Shown: positions 1-8,839 of the stretch, piece by piece
Position numbering within the stretch: the stretch's first letter is position 1
How the letters are laid out: each line of letters starts with the position of its first letter
From: a virus
Virus record (IMG/VR): IMGVR_UViG_3300025655_000043
Location: 1 to 56,634 of that record
Reading direction: 5' to 3' (one strand)
Length of the DNA stretch: 56,634 bases
Notes under the pieces: generated by a model
The model's input: only the letters and a program-made list of their open reading frames with translations
Told to the model about the DNA's origin: nothing
The model's database searches: none
Position numbers and translations under genes: made by a program

Positions 1-290
1 TGTTGGCTCCACGGATTGCAGCGCAGTTGCCTAACTGGATGAAAGGCGCAGCGATCGGCGCAGGCGAAGGCGCGATTGCAGGAGCAGGGATGGCTGACCA
101 AGGAGAGTCTCGCGCAGAAGGCGCAGCCATGGGAGCCGCGATTGGCGCACCGCTCGGCGCAGTTGCACCAGTTGCGATCGACGCCGTTCAAGGCGCATTG
201 GACCGCAGAGCGATCCGCCGTGCAGCTTCGCAGGTGCCGGACGATTCGGCTTACGCTGCTTTGCGTCGGCGCATGGAGGAAGAAGGCTCG
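1..290. repeat. Terminal direct repeat, left copy (circular overlap)
   Basis: Bases 1-290 match 56345-56634 with two differences: position 59 is C here and T in the other copy, and position 164 is T here and A in the other copy. Both fall on third codon positions (Gly and Val) of the reading frame they share, so neither changes the protein. The repeat lies in the middle of a gene, which suits an assembly overlap on a circularly permuted genome better than a physical terminal repeat. Confidence 0.9.
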
Positions 291-1664
291 CTGATGTATT
301 CCGTGCAGCCGCAAGGCAACATCAACTTGCAGCCTGCGATCAGCGCCGAAACATTGCGTGGGCCAGACGTTCAGCAGCTTGAAGCGTTTTTGGCGCAGAT
401 CAGAGGCACTCCTGGCGTCACCAAGGATGCATTCGAAGAACTTTCGAGGCGTTACGAGGATCTGCCTGCCGGTTCAAGGATCAGCAAGGCTGACTTCGAG
501 GCGCGCATTCCGCCTTCGCAGTACAATACGATGGACCTGAAGGGCTTGTCTACGCACAGCGAATATGAAATGGACCTTTACAGGGATGAAGCGTTAGATT
601 ACTTGTACGGCAACCCAGAAGAACCTTATCAGAATGTTTTGTACAGACTTGGTATTGAACCGACCGATGAAAACTTTCAGTTGATCGCGGGTCTGAACGA
701 GGGGATGATCGGACTCGAAGAGATGCCTGAGGAGTTCCTCAAAGCATTCCGCAAAGCCGGTTGGGAAGACGATCCTGTTGGGGAACTTTACGCGACCACG
801 GAGGAAGCAAGGACAGAACTTGTCGATCAAATTGCTTATGAACTCGCCGTTGATGCCGGACGCTCCAAAAACTATCAATACATCGACTCTCAACGCTTGT
901 TGTCCGAAAACACCCGCGCTGCGCTAGACGACAACTACTTCGAGATCGGTGTGACGCACCCCGACATGGCTGGCAAAAACTATTGGCACTACCCCGGAGC
1001 GATGAGCGCTGACAAGGGGATGATCGGACACATTCGCGGAACCTACATACCGGCAGACGCAACCGACGCAACCGTGCGTGCAATGTCCACCAAAGGTCGC
1101 GTTATTGTTGAGTCTGAAATGCCTGTCAAGCCCAACAGCGTTGTGATCGAAGAGATTCAATCTGACGCTCAAAAAGGCGAGGCTCAGACTGGCGCGTTGC
1201 GGCAAACGCACGGCACGCTGTTCAAGGCTGCGATTCAAGACGCGCTGAAGCGCGGAGCAACCACTGTTTATTATCCGACGTCAACGGCGATTTCTATCCC
1301 TCGTGGAGGAATCTCGAAGATGGACAACTACGCTCCGATCTACGATCAACAGATCGTCAAGGAAGGCTTGAAACCGCTTTCCAACATTCCGGGTGTAGAA
1401 GTCGAGCCTGCTGGGATTGGCGGCATTCAATCTTACTACGAGATCACGTTCTCGCCGGAAGCCATTGAGACAATCCTGCGCGGTCGCGGTCAGCGCACGC
1501 CTGGATATGCAGTTGGTGGCGCAGTGAGAGCATACGATCCTGCAGCGGTCGAAGCACTCATGGCTTCTGTCGGCAAGGGTTACGCAAAAGGCGGCGCGGT
1601 GCAATACAATCCTGCTGCCGTCGATCAACTGGTAAAAACATTCAGAGAGGGCACCCATGTCTGA
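3..1664 (+). CDS. C-terminal part of large virion (ejection-type) protein, continues from window end
   Basis: This is the 3' part of a gene that begins at 54379 and runs through the circle join; the full product would be 1209 residues. The frame is open at the window edge, so the apparent start is artificial. It begins with a small-residue (Gly/Ala) hydrophobic stretch. Further on is a block with VVIEEIQSD followed by LFKAAIQDALKRGATTVYYPT (about residues 375-425 here), which I recognise as resembling a domain of unknown function in large phage 'polyvalent' proteins. The tail has two GYAxGGAV motifs shared with other virion proteins. It overlaps the portal start by 8 bases. Structural or ejected role is inferred. 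Confidence 0.8.
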   Translation: MAPRIAAQLPNWMKGAAIGAGEGAIAGAGMADQGESRAEGAAMGAAIGAPLGAVAPVAIDAVQGALDRRAIRRAASQVPDDSAYAALRRRMEEEGSLMYSVQPQGNINLQPAISAETLRGPDVQQLEAFLAQIRGTPGVTKDAFEELSRRYEDLPAGSRISKADFEARIPPSQYNTMDLKGLSTHSEYEMDLYRDEALDYLYGNPEEPYQNVLYRLGIEPTDENFQLIAGLNEGMIGLEEMPEEFLKAFRKAGWEDDPVGELYATTEEARTELVDQIAYELAVDAGRSKNYQYIDSQRLLSENTRAALDDNYFEIGVTHPDMAGKNYWHYPGAMSADKGMIGHIRGTYIPADATDATVRAMSTKGRVIVESEMPVKPNSVVIEEIQSDAQKGEAQTGALRQTHGTLFKAAIQDALKRGATTVYYPTSTAISIPRGGISKMDNYAPIYDQQIVKEGLKPLSNIPGVEVEPAGIGGIQSYYEITFSPEAIETILRGRGQRTPGYAVGGAVRAYDPAAVEALMASVGKGYAKGGAVQYNPAAVDQLVKTFREGTHV

Positions 1665-4155
1665 TATCAACGAACGCGACGACGAGTCCCTCGAAGAAGG
1701 CGAAAATGTCTCCTACGAGGATTTGCTTCCAGACGTAGAAGACACCGAAGACGGTGGCGCAGTCCTGCGCATGGAAAACGACGAAGACGAGAAGCGCAAC
1801 CTCGCGCATTTCGCCAACATTGTCGAAGAGGTTGACCAAGCCGCGCTGAAGGAAGCGGTCACCGACCTGCTCGACAAGATCGAAAAAGACAAAGAGGCTC
1901 GCGAAAAACGCGACAAGCAGTACGAGGAAGGTCTGCGCCGCACAGGGTTGGGCGACGACGCTCCTGGAGGCGCGCAGTTCACCGGCGCGAACAAGGTCGT
2001 TCACCCGATGCTGGTCGAGGCGTGCGTGGACTTCTCGGCGCGGTTCATGAAAGAGGTTTTCCCGCCCAACGGTCCAGTGAAGTCGAAGATCTACGGCGAG
2101 CAGGACAAGAAGAAGGTCGAGAAGGCTGAACGCAAGACCGAGTTCCTGAACTGGCAAACCACCAAGCAGATGCCCGAGTTCCGCAGCGAACTTGAACAGC
2201 TGAGCACGCAGTTGCCGCTCGGCGGTGGGCAGTACATGAAGTTCATGTGGAACCCGCAGCGTCGCCGACCCATGAGCGAGTTCGTGCCGATCGACGACAT
2301 TTACCTGCCGTTCGCCGCAACGAACTTCTACACCGCCGAACGCAAGACGCACGTCCAGTACATCACCAAGATGGAATACCAGCGTCGCGTCAAGAGCGGC
2401 ATGTACATCGACGTGGACCTTGGCTACGCTGGCGAGATCGATTGGAGCAAGTCGTCAATCGCCAACGACAAAATCGAAGGTCGCAAGGAATCCAGCTACA
2501 ACGAAGACGGTCTGCGCACCATCTACGAGATCTACACGTTCTTGGAGTTTGAAGACGGGCTGGAACCTTACATCCTCAGCATCGACAAGACCACCGAGTT
2601 GCCGCTGGCGCTCTATCGCAACTGGGAGCCGGACGACGAACTGCGCAATGAACTGGATTGGATCGTTGAGTTCCCGTTCGTTCCGTGGCGTGGTGCTTAC
2701 CCGATCGGGTTGACCCACATGATTGGCGGCTTGAGCGGCGCGGCCACTGGCGCGTTGCGCGCATTGTTGGACAGCGCACACATCCAGAACGTCCCCACAC
2801 TGCTCAAGTTGAAAGGTGGACCGAACGGTCAGACCATCAACGTCCAGCCCACTGAGGTTGTTGAACTGGACGGCGGCGCGATGGTGGACGATGTTCGCAA
2901 GCTGGCGATGCCTCTGCCGTTCAATGGTCCGAGTCCGGTGTTGTTCCAGCTGCTGGGCTTCTTGGTCGATGCGGGCAAAGGCGTCGTGCAAACGTCGTTC
3001 GAGAAACTCAGCGACCAGAACCCCAATCAGCCGGTCGGCACGACGATGGCGCTGATCGAGCAGGGCATGGTGGTGTTCTCGTCCATCCATTCGCGACTGC
3101 ACAACGCGATGGAAAAGTGTTTTTCGATCTTGCACCGCCTGAACAGCGCGTATCTGACCGAAGAAGACATCGAGGCGCACAACGCAGGATTGGAGATCGA
3201 CCCCAGCGATTTCGATGGTCCGATGGACGTGATGCCGGTCAGCGATCCGGCTATCTTCAGCGAGACGCAACGCTTCGCGCAAACGCAAGCCATCATGCAG
3301 CGCGCACAAATGATGCCGCAGCTGTACGATCCGCGCAAGGTCGAAGAGATGTTCTTGCGCACACTGAAGATCGCGCCGGACGATGTCATGCAGCCGCAGA
3401 TGGCCAGCGAGGACATGGATCCGGTCAGCGAGAACGTGGCGGCGTCGATGGGCAGACCGCTTTACGTTTTGCCGCGCCAGGATCATATCGCACATATCAT
3501 GACGCATATGGCGTTCCTGAAGTCGCCGTTGCTGGGTTCCAACCCGCCAATCATGCAGGCGTGCATCTATGCGATTGCGCAACACTTGAAGGATCACTTG
3601 TTGAACTACTACCTTGTGGAGGCTCACAACGCCGTGGACAAAGCGCAGCGCGAAGAACTGATCGAGGCAGAAGCGGAAGAGCAGGTCAAGTTGATCATTC
3701 AGGTTCAACAGCTGATCGAAAAGCAGCTTGGTTCGTTCGGTCAGGAACTGGCCGCGCTCACGGAGTTCGCCGAGCAGTTCAAGCCGCAGCCTCCGATGCC
3801 GCCCGACAACAGCATGCAGATTGCACAGATGAACGCGCAAGTTCAGGGTCAGGCACTGCAAGAGCGTGCGCAGTACAATCAGGCACGCGTCCAACTGGAT
3901 CAGCAGAAGCTGCAAACGCAACAGCAACTGGAAGCCGCAAAGCTGGCCGCACGCCAGCAGGAGCAGGCAGAAAAGCTGCAGGCAGAGCAGATGAAGCAAA
4001 TTGCCGAAAACGAGCGCACCGCTGCGGACATCGCTGCACGCGAGCGCATGAACACGGCAGACAACGACACCGCGAAACTGCTCGCTGCAGCCGAATTGGC
4101 AACTGGCGAACGAGTCTCGGTGAGCACCGGCACAGGCATCAACCCCAACCCTTGA
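1657..4155 (+). CDS. Portal protein
   Basis: An 832-residue protein of portal size and composition, forming the dodecameric DNA gate at one capsid vertex. The N-terminus (about 1-65) is very acidic. The middle (about 190-500) has the mixed portal core, including an LPLGGGQYMKF stretch, a WRGAYPIGLTHM stretch and a conserved run around residues 440-480 (TSFEKLSDQNPNQPVGTTMALIEQ) typical of P22-like and related podovirus portals. The C-terminal 170 residues are a Gln/Ala-rich helix resembling a portal barrel. It starts within the end of the upstream virion gene (8-base overlap) and lies before the chaperonin, scaffold and capsid genes, the usual head order. Confidence 0.88.
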   Translation: MSDINERDDESLEEGENVSYEDLLPDVEDTEDGGAVLRMENDEDEKRNLAHFANIVEEVDQAALKEAVTDLLDKIEKDKEAREKRDKQYEEGLRRTGLGDDAPGGAQFTGANKVVHPMLVEACVDFSARFMKEVFPPNGPVKSKIYGEQDKKKVEKAERKTEFLNWQTTKQMPEFRSELEQLSTQLPLGGGQYMKFMWNPQRRRPMSEFVPIDDIYLPFAATNFYTAERKTHVQYITKMEYQRRVKSGMYIDVDLGYAGEIDWSKSSIANDKIEGRKESSYNEDGLRTIYEIYTFLEFEDGLEPYILSIDKTTELPLALYRNWEPDDELRNELDWIVEFPFVPWRGAYPIGLTHMIGGLSGAATGALRALLDSAHIQNVPTLLKLKGGPNGQTINVQPTEVVELDGGAMVDDVRKLAMPLPFNGPSPVLFQLLGFLVDAGKGVVQTSFEKLSDQNPNQPVGTTMALIEQGMVVFSSIHSRLHNAMEKCFSILHRLNSAYLTEEDIEAHNAGLEIDPSDFDGPMDVMPVSDPAIFSETQRFAQTQAIMQRAQMMPQLYDPRKVEEMFLRTLKIAPDDVMQPQMASEDMDPVSENVAASMGRPLYVLPRQDHIAHIMTHMAFLKSPLLGSNPPIMQACIYAIAQHLKDHLLNYYLVEAHNAVDKAQREELIEAEAEEQVKLIIQVQQLIEKQLGSFGQELAALTEFAEQFKPQPPMPPDNSMQIAQMNAQVQGQALQERAQYNQARVQLDQQKLQTQQQLEAAKLAARQQEQAEKLQAEQMKQIAENERTAADIAARERMNTADNDTAKLLAAAELATGERVSVSTGTGINPNP

Positions 4156-4168
4156 AAAGGAGCGCATC

Positions 4169-4312
4169 ATGAGCGACAATCCCAACAAAGCCAAAGAAGT
4201 TCCAATGAACACGGCTGAAGTTCCCCAGCATCACCGCATGGCCGCAGGCGAAAAGTGTGACGGCCAGCACACACCACCTTCTAAGAGTTCTGGACCGAAA
4301 ACACCGGCATGA
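4169..4312 (+). CDS. Small hypothetical protein, 47 residues
   Basis: Short frame starting at an ATG behind a good ribosome site (AAAGGAG, 8 bases upstream). Its TGA overlaps the ATG of the next gene (ATGA), so the two look translationally coupled. The product is polar, begins MSDNPNKAKEVPMNTAEVP and has one cysteine. There is no recognised domain. Placement and coupling make it more likely real than chance. Confidence 0.6.
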   Translation: MSDNPNKAKEVPMNTAEVPQHHRMAAGEKCDGQHTPPSKSSGPKTPA

Positions 4313-4506
4313 ACTTCGAAACCCTCTTGTTGAACCGTCTCAAGGAAGAGCAGCAGAAGTTTGCTGTTGACGCCTTGAGACGGCCACAGGAACGCGACGC
4401 CTTTGAGTACGGGTTGCGCGTTGGAATATTCGCCGGTTATGAGGCGGCGATAAATGTGCTCTTGAAACTTGTTGATGAGGAGAAAAACGGTGACAATGAC
4501 ATCTGA
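4309..4506 (+). CDS. Small hypothetical protein, 65 residues
   Basis: A predicted helical protein (MNFETLLLNRLKEEQQKFAVDALRRPQERDAFEYG) followed by a Gly/Ala segment and an acidic end. It is coupled by ATGA to the frame before it and overlaps the start of the co-chaperonin gene. I see no domain with known function. Similar short genes often sit between portal and scaffold in podovirus-like phages, so a head-assembly accessory role is possible but unproven. Confidence 0.7.
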   Translation: MNFETLLLNRLKEEQQKFAVDALRRPQERDAFEYGLRVGIFAGYEAAINVLLKLVDEEKNGDNDI

Positions 4507-4912
4507 GAACGCTTTGGCAGAGGCGTTTCCGGCGGCAGACGCCGGAGTGCAGCCTTTCGGAAGCCGCGTTCTGGTTCAAATCCGTACGCCGAAGAGCAAA
4601 ACTTCTGGCGGCATCATTTTGCACAGCGAGTCGCGCGACACTGAAAAGTGGAACACACAAGTTGCCAAGGTGATTAGCATTGGACCGCTCGCGTTCAAAA
4701 ACCGCAACACCATGGAACACTGGCCGGAAGGCTCTTGGTGCAACGTGGGAGACTTTGTTCGGGTGCCGAAATACGGTGGAGACCGTTGGGAGGTGCCTCT
4801 TACAAAAGAAACCATGGGCGAAAAAGAGTCAGCAATGTTCGTAATTTTCAATGACCTCGACATCATCGGGCAGGTAACTGGTGACCCGTTGGCGATCAAG
4901 GCGTTCATCTGA
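4490..4912 (+). CDS. GroES-like co-chaperonin
   Basis: A 140-residue protein with the Cpn10 fold signature: VQPFGSRVLVQI near the start, a mobile-loop-like KSKTSGGIILH stretch, then GDFVRVPKYGG and a C-terminal VIFNDLDIIGQV strand. Phage GroES homologues (as T4 gp31) cap the host GroEL ring and help fold the capsid protein, which fits its place before the capsid gene. I prefer the GTG at 4490 because GAGGAG lies 7 bases upstream; an ATG at 4496 is the alternative. The frame overlaps the previous gene by 17 bases. Confidence 0.8.
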   Translation: MTMTSENALAEAFPAADAGVQPFGSRVLVQIRTPKSKTSGGIILHSESRDTEKWNTQVAKVISIGPLAFKNRNTMEHWPEGSWCNVGDFVRVPKYGGDRWEVPLTKETMGEKESAMFVIFNDLDIIGQVTGDPLAIKAFI

Positions 4913-4925
4913 AAGGAGATGACAA

Positions 4926-5867
4926 ATGAGTGAAGTGATCAAAGAAGAAGACTCCAAAGACGAAGAGATCGTGATCGTTGAAGACGAGTCCAAGCTGAGA
5001 GCCTCAGCTGAAGATGACGACGACGGGCAAGAAGACGACCGCGTCTCTACAGAAGATGATGACGACGAAGAAGAACACGACGACGAGCGTGAAGCAATCC
5101 GCGAACGCCGTCGCAAGGAGAAGTTGGAGCGCAAACAGCGTCGCGAAGAAGCCATCAAGCGTGACAAACTTGAGTTGGATTTCCTGCGCAGCCGCAACGA
5201 CGATCTTGAACGTCGCCTGACTGCACAAGAACAGCGTGCGCACATTGGTGACCTCAAAACAATCGACTCTGCAATCGCGCAAGCCGCCAAAGAAGCCGAG
5301 ATGGCCGACAAGGTCATCGCCAAAGCGGTCGCGGCTGGCAACGGTGAAGACGTCACGCAAGCAATGCGCTACCGCGATCAGGCACTGGCTCGCATCCAGC
5401 AACTGAGCGCGCAAAAACAAAATGTGCAACAGCGTCCGCCGCAACCCAAGCAACAGATCGACGAACGCACAATGCACTACGCGCAGGAGTTCATTAAGGA
5501 GAACCCTTGGTACGACTCACAAGGTCGCGACGAGGATTCATCCATCGTGATCGCCATCGATCAGTCTCTCGCCAAAGACGGTTACGACCCTCGCACAGAG
5601 GAATACTGGACAGAACTGCGCAAGCGTGCTGCGCGCCGGTTGCCGGAGCGGTTCGGCAAAACAGGAACCAAGGAGCAACGCACGCCGCGTGGCGGTCCAG
5701 CAGTTGGGTCTGGACGTGAGCACGCGCCCACCAGCACGCGCAAAGAAGTGTACATCAGTCCTGAGCGCAAACAGGCGTTGATCGACGCAGGTGTTTGGGA
5801 CGACCCAGTGCTGCGACAGAAATATGTAAAGAGGTACGCAGAATATGATCGAGCAAACAGATCGTAA
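4926..5867 (+). CDS. Probable scaffolding protein
   Basis: A 313-residue, strongly charged protein between the portal/chaperonin genes and the capsid gene. Residues 1-60 are almost all Asp/Glu. Residues 60-100 are Arg/Lys/Glu helix, and residues 100-160 are predicted coiled coil with Ala and Gln. A C-terminal part contains a YDPRTEEYWTELRKRAARRLP segment and ends in a basic helix-turn of the kind used to bind capsid protein. Scaffolds are poorly conserved, so the call rests on position, acidity and helical content. The ribosome site is AAAGGAGATGACAAATG. Confidence 0.65.
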   Translation: MSEVIKEEDSKDEEIVIVEDESKLRASAEDDDDGQEDDRVSTEDDDDEEEHDDEREAIRERRRKEKLERKQRREEAIKRDKLELDFLRSRNDDLERRLTAQEQRAHIGDLKTIDSAIAQAAKEAEMADKVIAKAVAAGNGEDVTQAMRYRDQALARIQQLSAQKQNVQQRPPQPKQQIDERTMHYAQEFIKENPWYDSQGRDEDSSIVIAIDQSLAKDGYDPRTEEYWTELRKRAARRLPERFGKTGTKEQRTPRGGPAVGSGREHAPTSTRKEVYISPERKQALIDAGVWDDPVLRQKYVKRYAEYDRANRS

Positions 5868-5873
5868 AACGCT

Positions 5874-5902
5874 TGCCTTTTTCATAGAAACAGATTTTAA
5901 TT
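5874..5902 (+). promoter_or_regulatory. Possible promoter before the 5931 gene
   Basis: TTGCCT at 5874-5879 is followed by TTAATT at 5897-5902 (17-base spacer; TTTAAT with 16). It matches the -35 box used elsewhere in this genome but has a weaker -10. It lies in the 63-base gap between scaffold and the next gene. Confidence 0.45.
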
Positions 5903-5930
5903 CAATCAATCGCTGAAAGGAGCGAGTACC

Positions 5931-6461
5931 ATGACCGACGAACGACTAAAGAAATCCGCTGGCGAAGGTCGCGAGAACCGCGCGATGCAGGATCGTGCAT
6001 CCACACAAAATCGCGCCATTTCCGATGATGAGCGGGTAGAAATGTTCCGTCAGCAATTTCACCAATCCTCTCTACCGGATTTGCCCAAACTAGACGGCTG
6101 GCACTTGTGCTGGCTGACCACGACAAACCCGCGTGACTCCATCCAAATGCGTATCCGTTTGGGCTATGAGCCCGTGAAGCCAGAAGATGTTCCTGGCTGG
6201 GAATATGCAACGCTCAAGACGGGCGATTGGCAGGGGTTCATCGGCGTGAACGAGATGCTTGCCTTCAAACTGCCGCTTTCACTGTACGAAAAGTACATGC
6301 GTGAAGCGCACCACGATGCTCCGTTGCGTGAGGAAGAAAAACTCACCGACACTCAAGACTTCTTGGAACAGCAGGCGCGTGCTTCTAAAACTCGTGTTGA
6401 CATGGGCGACGGAAATAGGGAGTTTGGTGTGGATAGGGAACCGGTCTTTGACCTTTCCTGA
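5931..6461 (+). CDS. Conserved hypothetical head-region protein
   Basis: A 176-residue soluble protein with a polar N-terminal 40 residues, then a compact core (LDGWHLCWLTTTNPRDSIQ, PGWEYATLKTGDWQG, NEMLAFKLP) and a charged tail. I do not recognise a named family. Its place between scaffold and the capsid genes suggests a head component or assembly factor. The start follows GAAAGGAG with good spacing. Confidence 0.75.
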   Translation: MTDERLKKSAGEGRENRAMQDRASTQNRAISDDERVEMFRQQFHQSSLPDLPKLDGWHLCWLTTTNPRDSIQMRIRLGYEPVKPEDVPGWEYATLKTGDWQGFIGVNEMLAFKLPLSLYEKYMREAHHDAPLREEEKLTDTQDFLEQQARASKTRVDMGDGNREFGVDREPVFDLS

Positions 6462-6488
6462 CGAACCATTCAACCTTAGGAGCAAACT

Positions 6489-7082
6489 ATGTCTTCGACT
6501 AGCGCACCCTTTGGCTTTCGTCCGTCTTACCACAACAGTGGCCAGATGCGCCCGAAAGCCTACACGATCGCTAGCACCTACGCTGCCAACATCTTTCAGG
6601 GTGACCCTGTAAAGTTGACGGATGCAGGTGTTATCCAGTTGGGCACCAGTGATGGTACCCGTTCCGGCACCGTGGATGGGATTTCCCTTCTCGGTATTTT
6701 TGCTGGTTGTCAGTACAACGATTCCACCGGTCGTCCGGTTGTTTCGCCGTTCTGGCCCACCGGCACAACGGCAACTAACATCGTTGCATGGGTCTACGAC
6801 GATCCTGAAACGCTGTTTGATGTTCAGTACAACAATCCTTCTGCAGGCACCACGGTTCAAACCGCTGTTGGCGAAGAATGTGATTGGACGGTTGCTTCTC
6901 CGGGCGGTTCTACCAGCACCGGTCTGAGCAGCACGTACCTGACGGCCATCCAAGCGACTTCTGGCCAATTCCAGATCACCGGTTGGGGCTACAACATCAA
7001 CGACTCCTTGACTGACGCTTACGTGGTTGCGACTGTTCGCATCAACGAGCACCAGTACAAGGCTTCTGTCAACTCGGTGTAA
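6489..7082 (+). CDS. Probable capsid decoration or stabilisation protein
   Basis: A 197-residue protein rich in Thr, Ser, Gly and aromatic residues with a beta-rich pattern and no membrane segment. It begins MSSTSAPFGFRPSYHNSGQ; proteins starting this way directly before the capsid gene are common in podovirus-like phages and are usually called head or decoration proteins. It precedes the major capsid gene by 14 bases and probably shares its transcript. The role is inferred from context. Confidence 0.6.
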   Translation: MSSTSAPFGFRPSYHNSGQMRPKAYTIASTYAANIFQGDPVKLTDAGVIQLGTSDGTRSGTVDGISLLGIFAGCQYNDSTGRPVVSPFWPTGTTATNIVAWVYDDPETLFDVQYNNPSAGTTVQTAVGEECDWTVASPGGSTSTGLSSTYLTAIQATSGQFQITGWGYNINDSLTDAYVVATVRINEHQYKASVNSV

Positions 7083-7096
7083 GGAGGGCTTGAACC

Positions 7097-8011
7097 ATGG
7101 CTACACCTATGCGTAGTACTGACTTTCGGTCAGTCGTCGAGCCGATCCTGAACGAGGTCTTCGACGGAGTTTACGATCAGCGTGCTGATGAATGGAAGAT
7201 GGTCTTCCGTGAGCAAAAGGGCATTCCCCGCAACTACCATGAAGAACCCGTCCTGTACGGCTTCGGTGCTGCGCCGGAACTTCCTGATGGCATGGCAGTC
7301 ACCTACCAGTCTGGCGGCGTGCTGTTCATTCAGCGTTACCTCTACAAGGTCTACGGTCTGGCGTTCAGCCTGACCAAGGTTCTGGTGGAGGATGGCGATC
7401 ACATTCGTATCGGTCAGACCTATGCCAAGCACTTGGCTCAGTCTCTGATTGAAACGAAAGAGACGCTGTCGGCCAACATTCTGAACCGTGCATTTAACAG
7501 TTCGTATACGGGTGGTGACGGCGTTTCGCTGATCAACGCTTCGCATCCGATTGTTAACGGCACCTTCAGCAACCAGCTGACCACCGCTGCGGCTCTGTCG
7601 CAGACTTCTCTTGAGCAGATGCTGATTCAGATCCGCAACGCTGTTGACAACAACGGCAAGCGTATCCGCCTGACGCCCAAGAAAATTGTCACTGGTCCCA
7701 GCAACGTCTTCCAAGCAGAAGTTCTGCTGAAGAGCGTGCTGCGTTCGGGAACCGCCGACAACGACATCAACCCCGTGAAATCCATGGGTCTGCTGTCGGA
7801 AGGTCAGGCCAACCTGTCGCGCATCACCTCGACCACCGCATGGTGGGTGCAGACTGATGCGCCGGAAGGTCTGAAGCTGCTGATGCGTCGTCCGCTGGAA
7901 AAGAGCATGGAAGGTGATTTCGAAACCGACTCCATGCGCTACAAGGCGACTGAGCGTTACACCGTTGGTTGGACTGACCCTCGTGGTCTTTTCGGCACAG
8001 CCGGTGTGTAA
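7097..8011 (+). CDS. Major capsid protein
   Basis: A 304-residue protein of HK97-like size. Features typical of such capsid proteins include an early EPILNEVFDGVYDQ helix, a long helical 'spine' (HLAQSLIETKETLSANILNRAF), an Asn-rich loop with HPIVNGTFSNQ, and a late P-domain strand (KKIVTGPSNVFQAEVLLKS, WWVQTDAPEGLKLLMRR). The C-terminus RYTVGWTDPRGLFGTAG resembles the end of Mu gpT-like head proteins. It has a ribosome site (AAGGAGGGC) and a strong hairpin right after the stop codon, as expected for the most highly expressed late gene. Confidence 0.8.
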   Translation: MATPMRSTDFRSVVEPILNEVFDGVYDQRADEWKMVFREQKGIPRNYHEEPVLYGFGAAPELPDGMAVTYQSGGVLFIQRYLYKVYGLAFSLTKVLVEDGDHIRIGQTYAKHLAQSLIETKETLSANILNRAFNSSYTGGDGVSLINASHPIVNGTFSNQLTTAAALSQTSLEQMLIQIRNAVDNNGKRIRLTPKKIVTGPSNVFQAEVLLKSVLRSGTADNDINPVKSMGLLSEGQANLSRITSTTAWWVQTDAPEGLKLLMRRPLEKSMEGDFETDSMRYKATERYTVGWTDPRGLFGTAGV

Positions 8012-8018
8012 ACGGATT

Positions 8019-8039
8019 GGGGGAGCCTAGTGCTCCCCC
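8019..8039 (+). terminator. Hairpin terminator after capsid gene
   Basis: Perfect 8-base-pair GC-rich stem (GGGGGAGC / GCTCCCCC) with loop CTAGT, eight bases after the capsid stop codon. It lacks a long T run, so it may be a partial terminator or an mRNA 3'-end stabiliser that sets the capsid message apart from downstream genes. Confidence 0.7.
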
Positions 8040-8050
8040 TCTCCACAATT

Positions 8051-8108
8051 CCGAGGCAAACTCGGTGTGTTAGACAGTCCTCGGCTGACGTCATGCAGAC
8101 TAACACAC
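8051..8108 (+). promoter_or_regulatory. Structured intergenic segment after capsid terminator
   Basis: In the 94-base gap after the terminator hairpin, GTGTGTTAG (8065-8073) and CTAACACAC (8100-8108) form a perfect 9-base inverted repeat. CCGAG (8051-8055) can pair with CTCGG (8061-8065), and CCGAGG (8051-8056) can instead pair with CCTCGG (8079-8084) inside the large loop, a possible pseudoknot. This may be a 5' leader structure or small RNA for the genes that follow. Function unknown. Confidence 0.5.
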
Positions 8109-8133
8109 TTAACTCGCATGAGAGGAAAATGAA

Positions 8134-8397
8134 ATGGCATCGACTACTTTTTCTGGTCCCGTAACCTCCACCAACGGTTTTGTGGGCGACGTCACTGGTA
8201 GCGTCACTGGCGCTGTTTACGTGGCTGACTTCATCAAAATGACCGCCATCACAACCGCTGAACTGCCTGCTGCAGCTGCAGCGAACGCTGGACAAGTTCG
8301 CTTGATCAACGACAATGGCGCAGGCGACGACGAATATTGCTTGGTCATTTCCACGGGTGCTGCTTGGGTGACCGCTGTTGGCGCGGCTCTCAGCTAA
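8134..8397 (+). CDS. Small structural protein, 87 residues
   Basis: Begins MASTTFSGPVTSTNGFVGDVTGSV, a sequence style common to short phage head-fibre or head-surface proteins, and continues with beta-type segments (GQVRLINDNGAGDDEYCLV). No enzymatic motif. The start follows GAGAGGAAAATGAA. It probably decorates the head or joins the tail; the exact role is not shown. Confidence 0.65.
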   Translation: MASTTFSGPVTSTNGFVGDVTGSVTGAVYVADFIKMTAITTAELPAAAAANAGQVRLINDNGAGDDEYCLVISTGAAWVTAVGAALS

Positions 8398-8413
8398 TTG
8401 AGGAGGTGTCAAC

Positions 8414-8827
8414 ATGGCTGATGCAGTCACGTCACAAACGATTCTTGACGGTGAACGACTGTTCATCGCCAAATTCACCAACATCTCCGACGGCACAGGC
8501 GAAACCACCGTAACCAAAATCGATGTCTCCACCCTAGCCAGGAGTTTTGCAGGCAACGCTTGCAACGGTGTCAAGATCAACAAGATCTGGGCACAAACTC
8601 AAGGCATGGGTGTGGACATCATTTGGGACGCAACGGCAGACGTTCTTTGCGAAACAATCCCAGCTGACAAGTTTTACCTGATGGACTACTCGTCGTTCGG
8701 CGGTTTGCCGAACAACGCTGGCGCAGGTGTCACTGGCGATGTCGCGTTCACCACAGTTGGAGCCGACTCTGGCGACCGTTACACCATCGTCTTGGAGTGC
8801 ATCAAGACTTATGGCACGGCACCGTGA
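8414..8827 (+). CDS. Hypothetical structural protein, 137 residues
   Basis: A beta-rich protein with TTVTKIDVSTLA, GVKINKIWAQTQGMGVDIIWDATADVL and a glycine-containing middle. This pattern is frequent in short phage virion proteins of unknown role lying just after the capsid gene. The start ATG follows TTGAGGAGGTGTCAAC, a strong ribosome site. No signal peptide or membrane segment. Confidence 0.65.
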   Translation: MADAVTSQTILDGERLFIAKFTNISDGTGETTVTKIDVSTLARSFAGNACNGVKINKIWAQTQGMGVDIIWDATADVLCETIPADKFYLMDYSSFGGLPNNAGAGVTGDVAFTTVGADSGDRYTIVLECIKTYGTAP

Positions 8828-8839
8828 GGAGACAACCAA

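Noticed and set aside
2455-4212. Long minus-strand frame (585 codons) opposite the portal gene
   Set aside because: Shadow of the portal gene caused by third-position bias; no ribosome site, Arg/Leu/His-rich low-quality sequence, and the plus-strand portal is certain.
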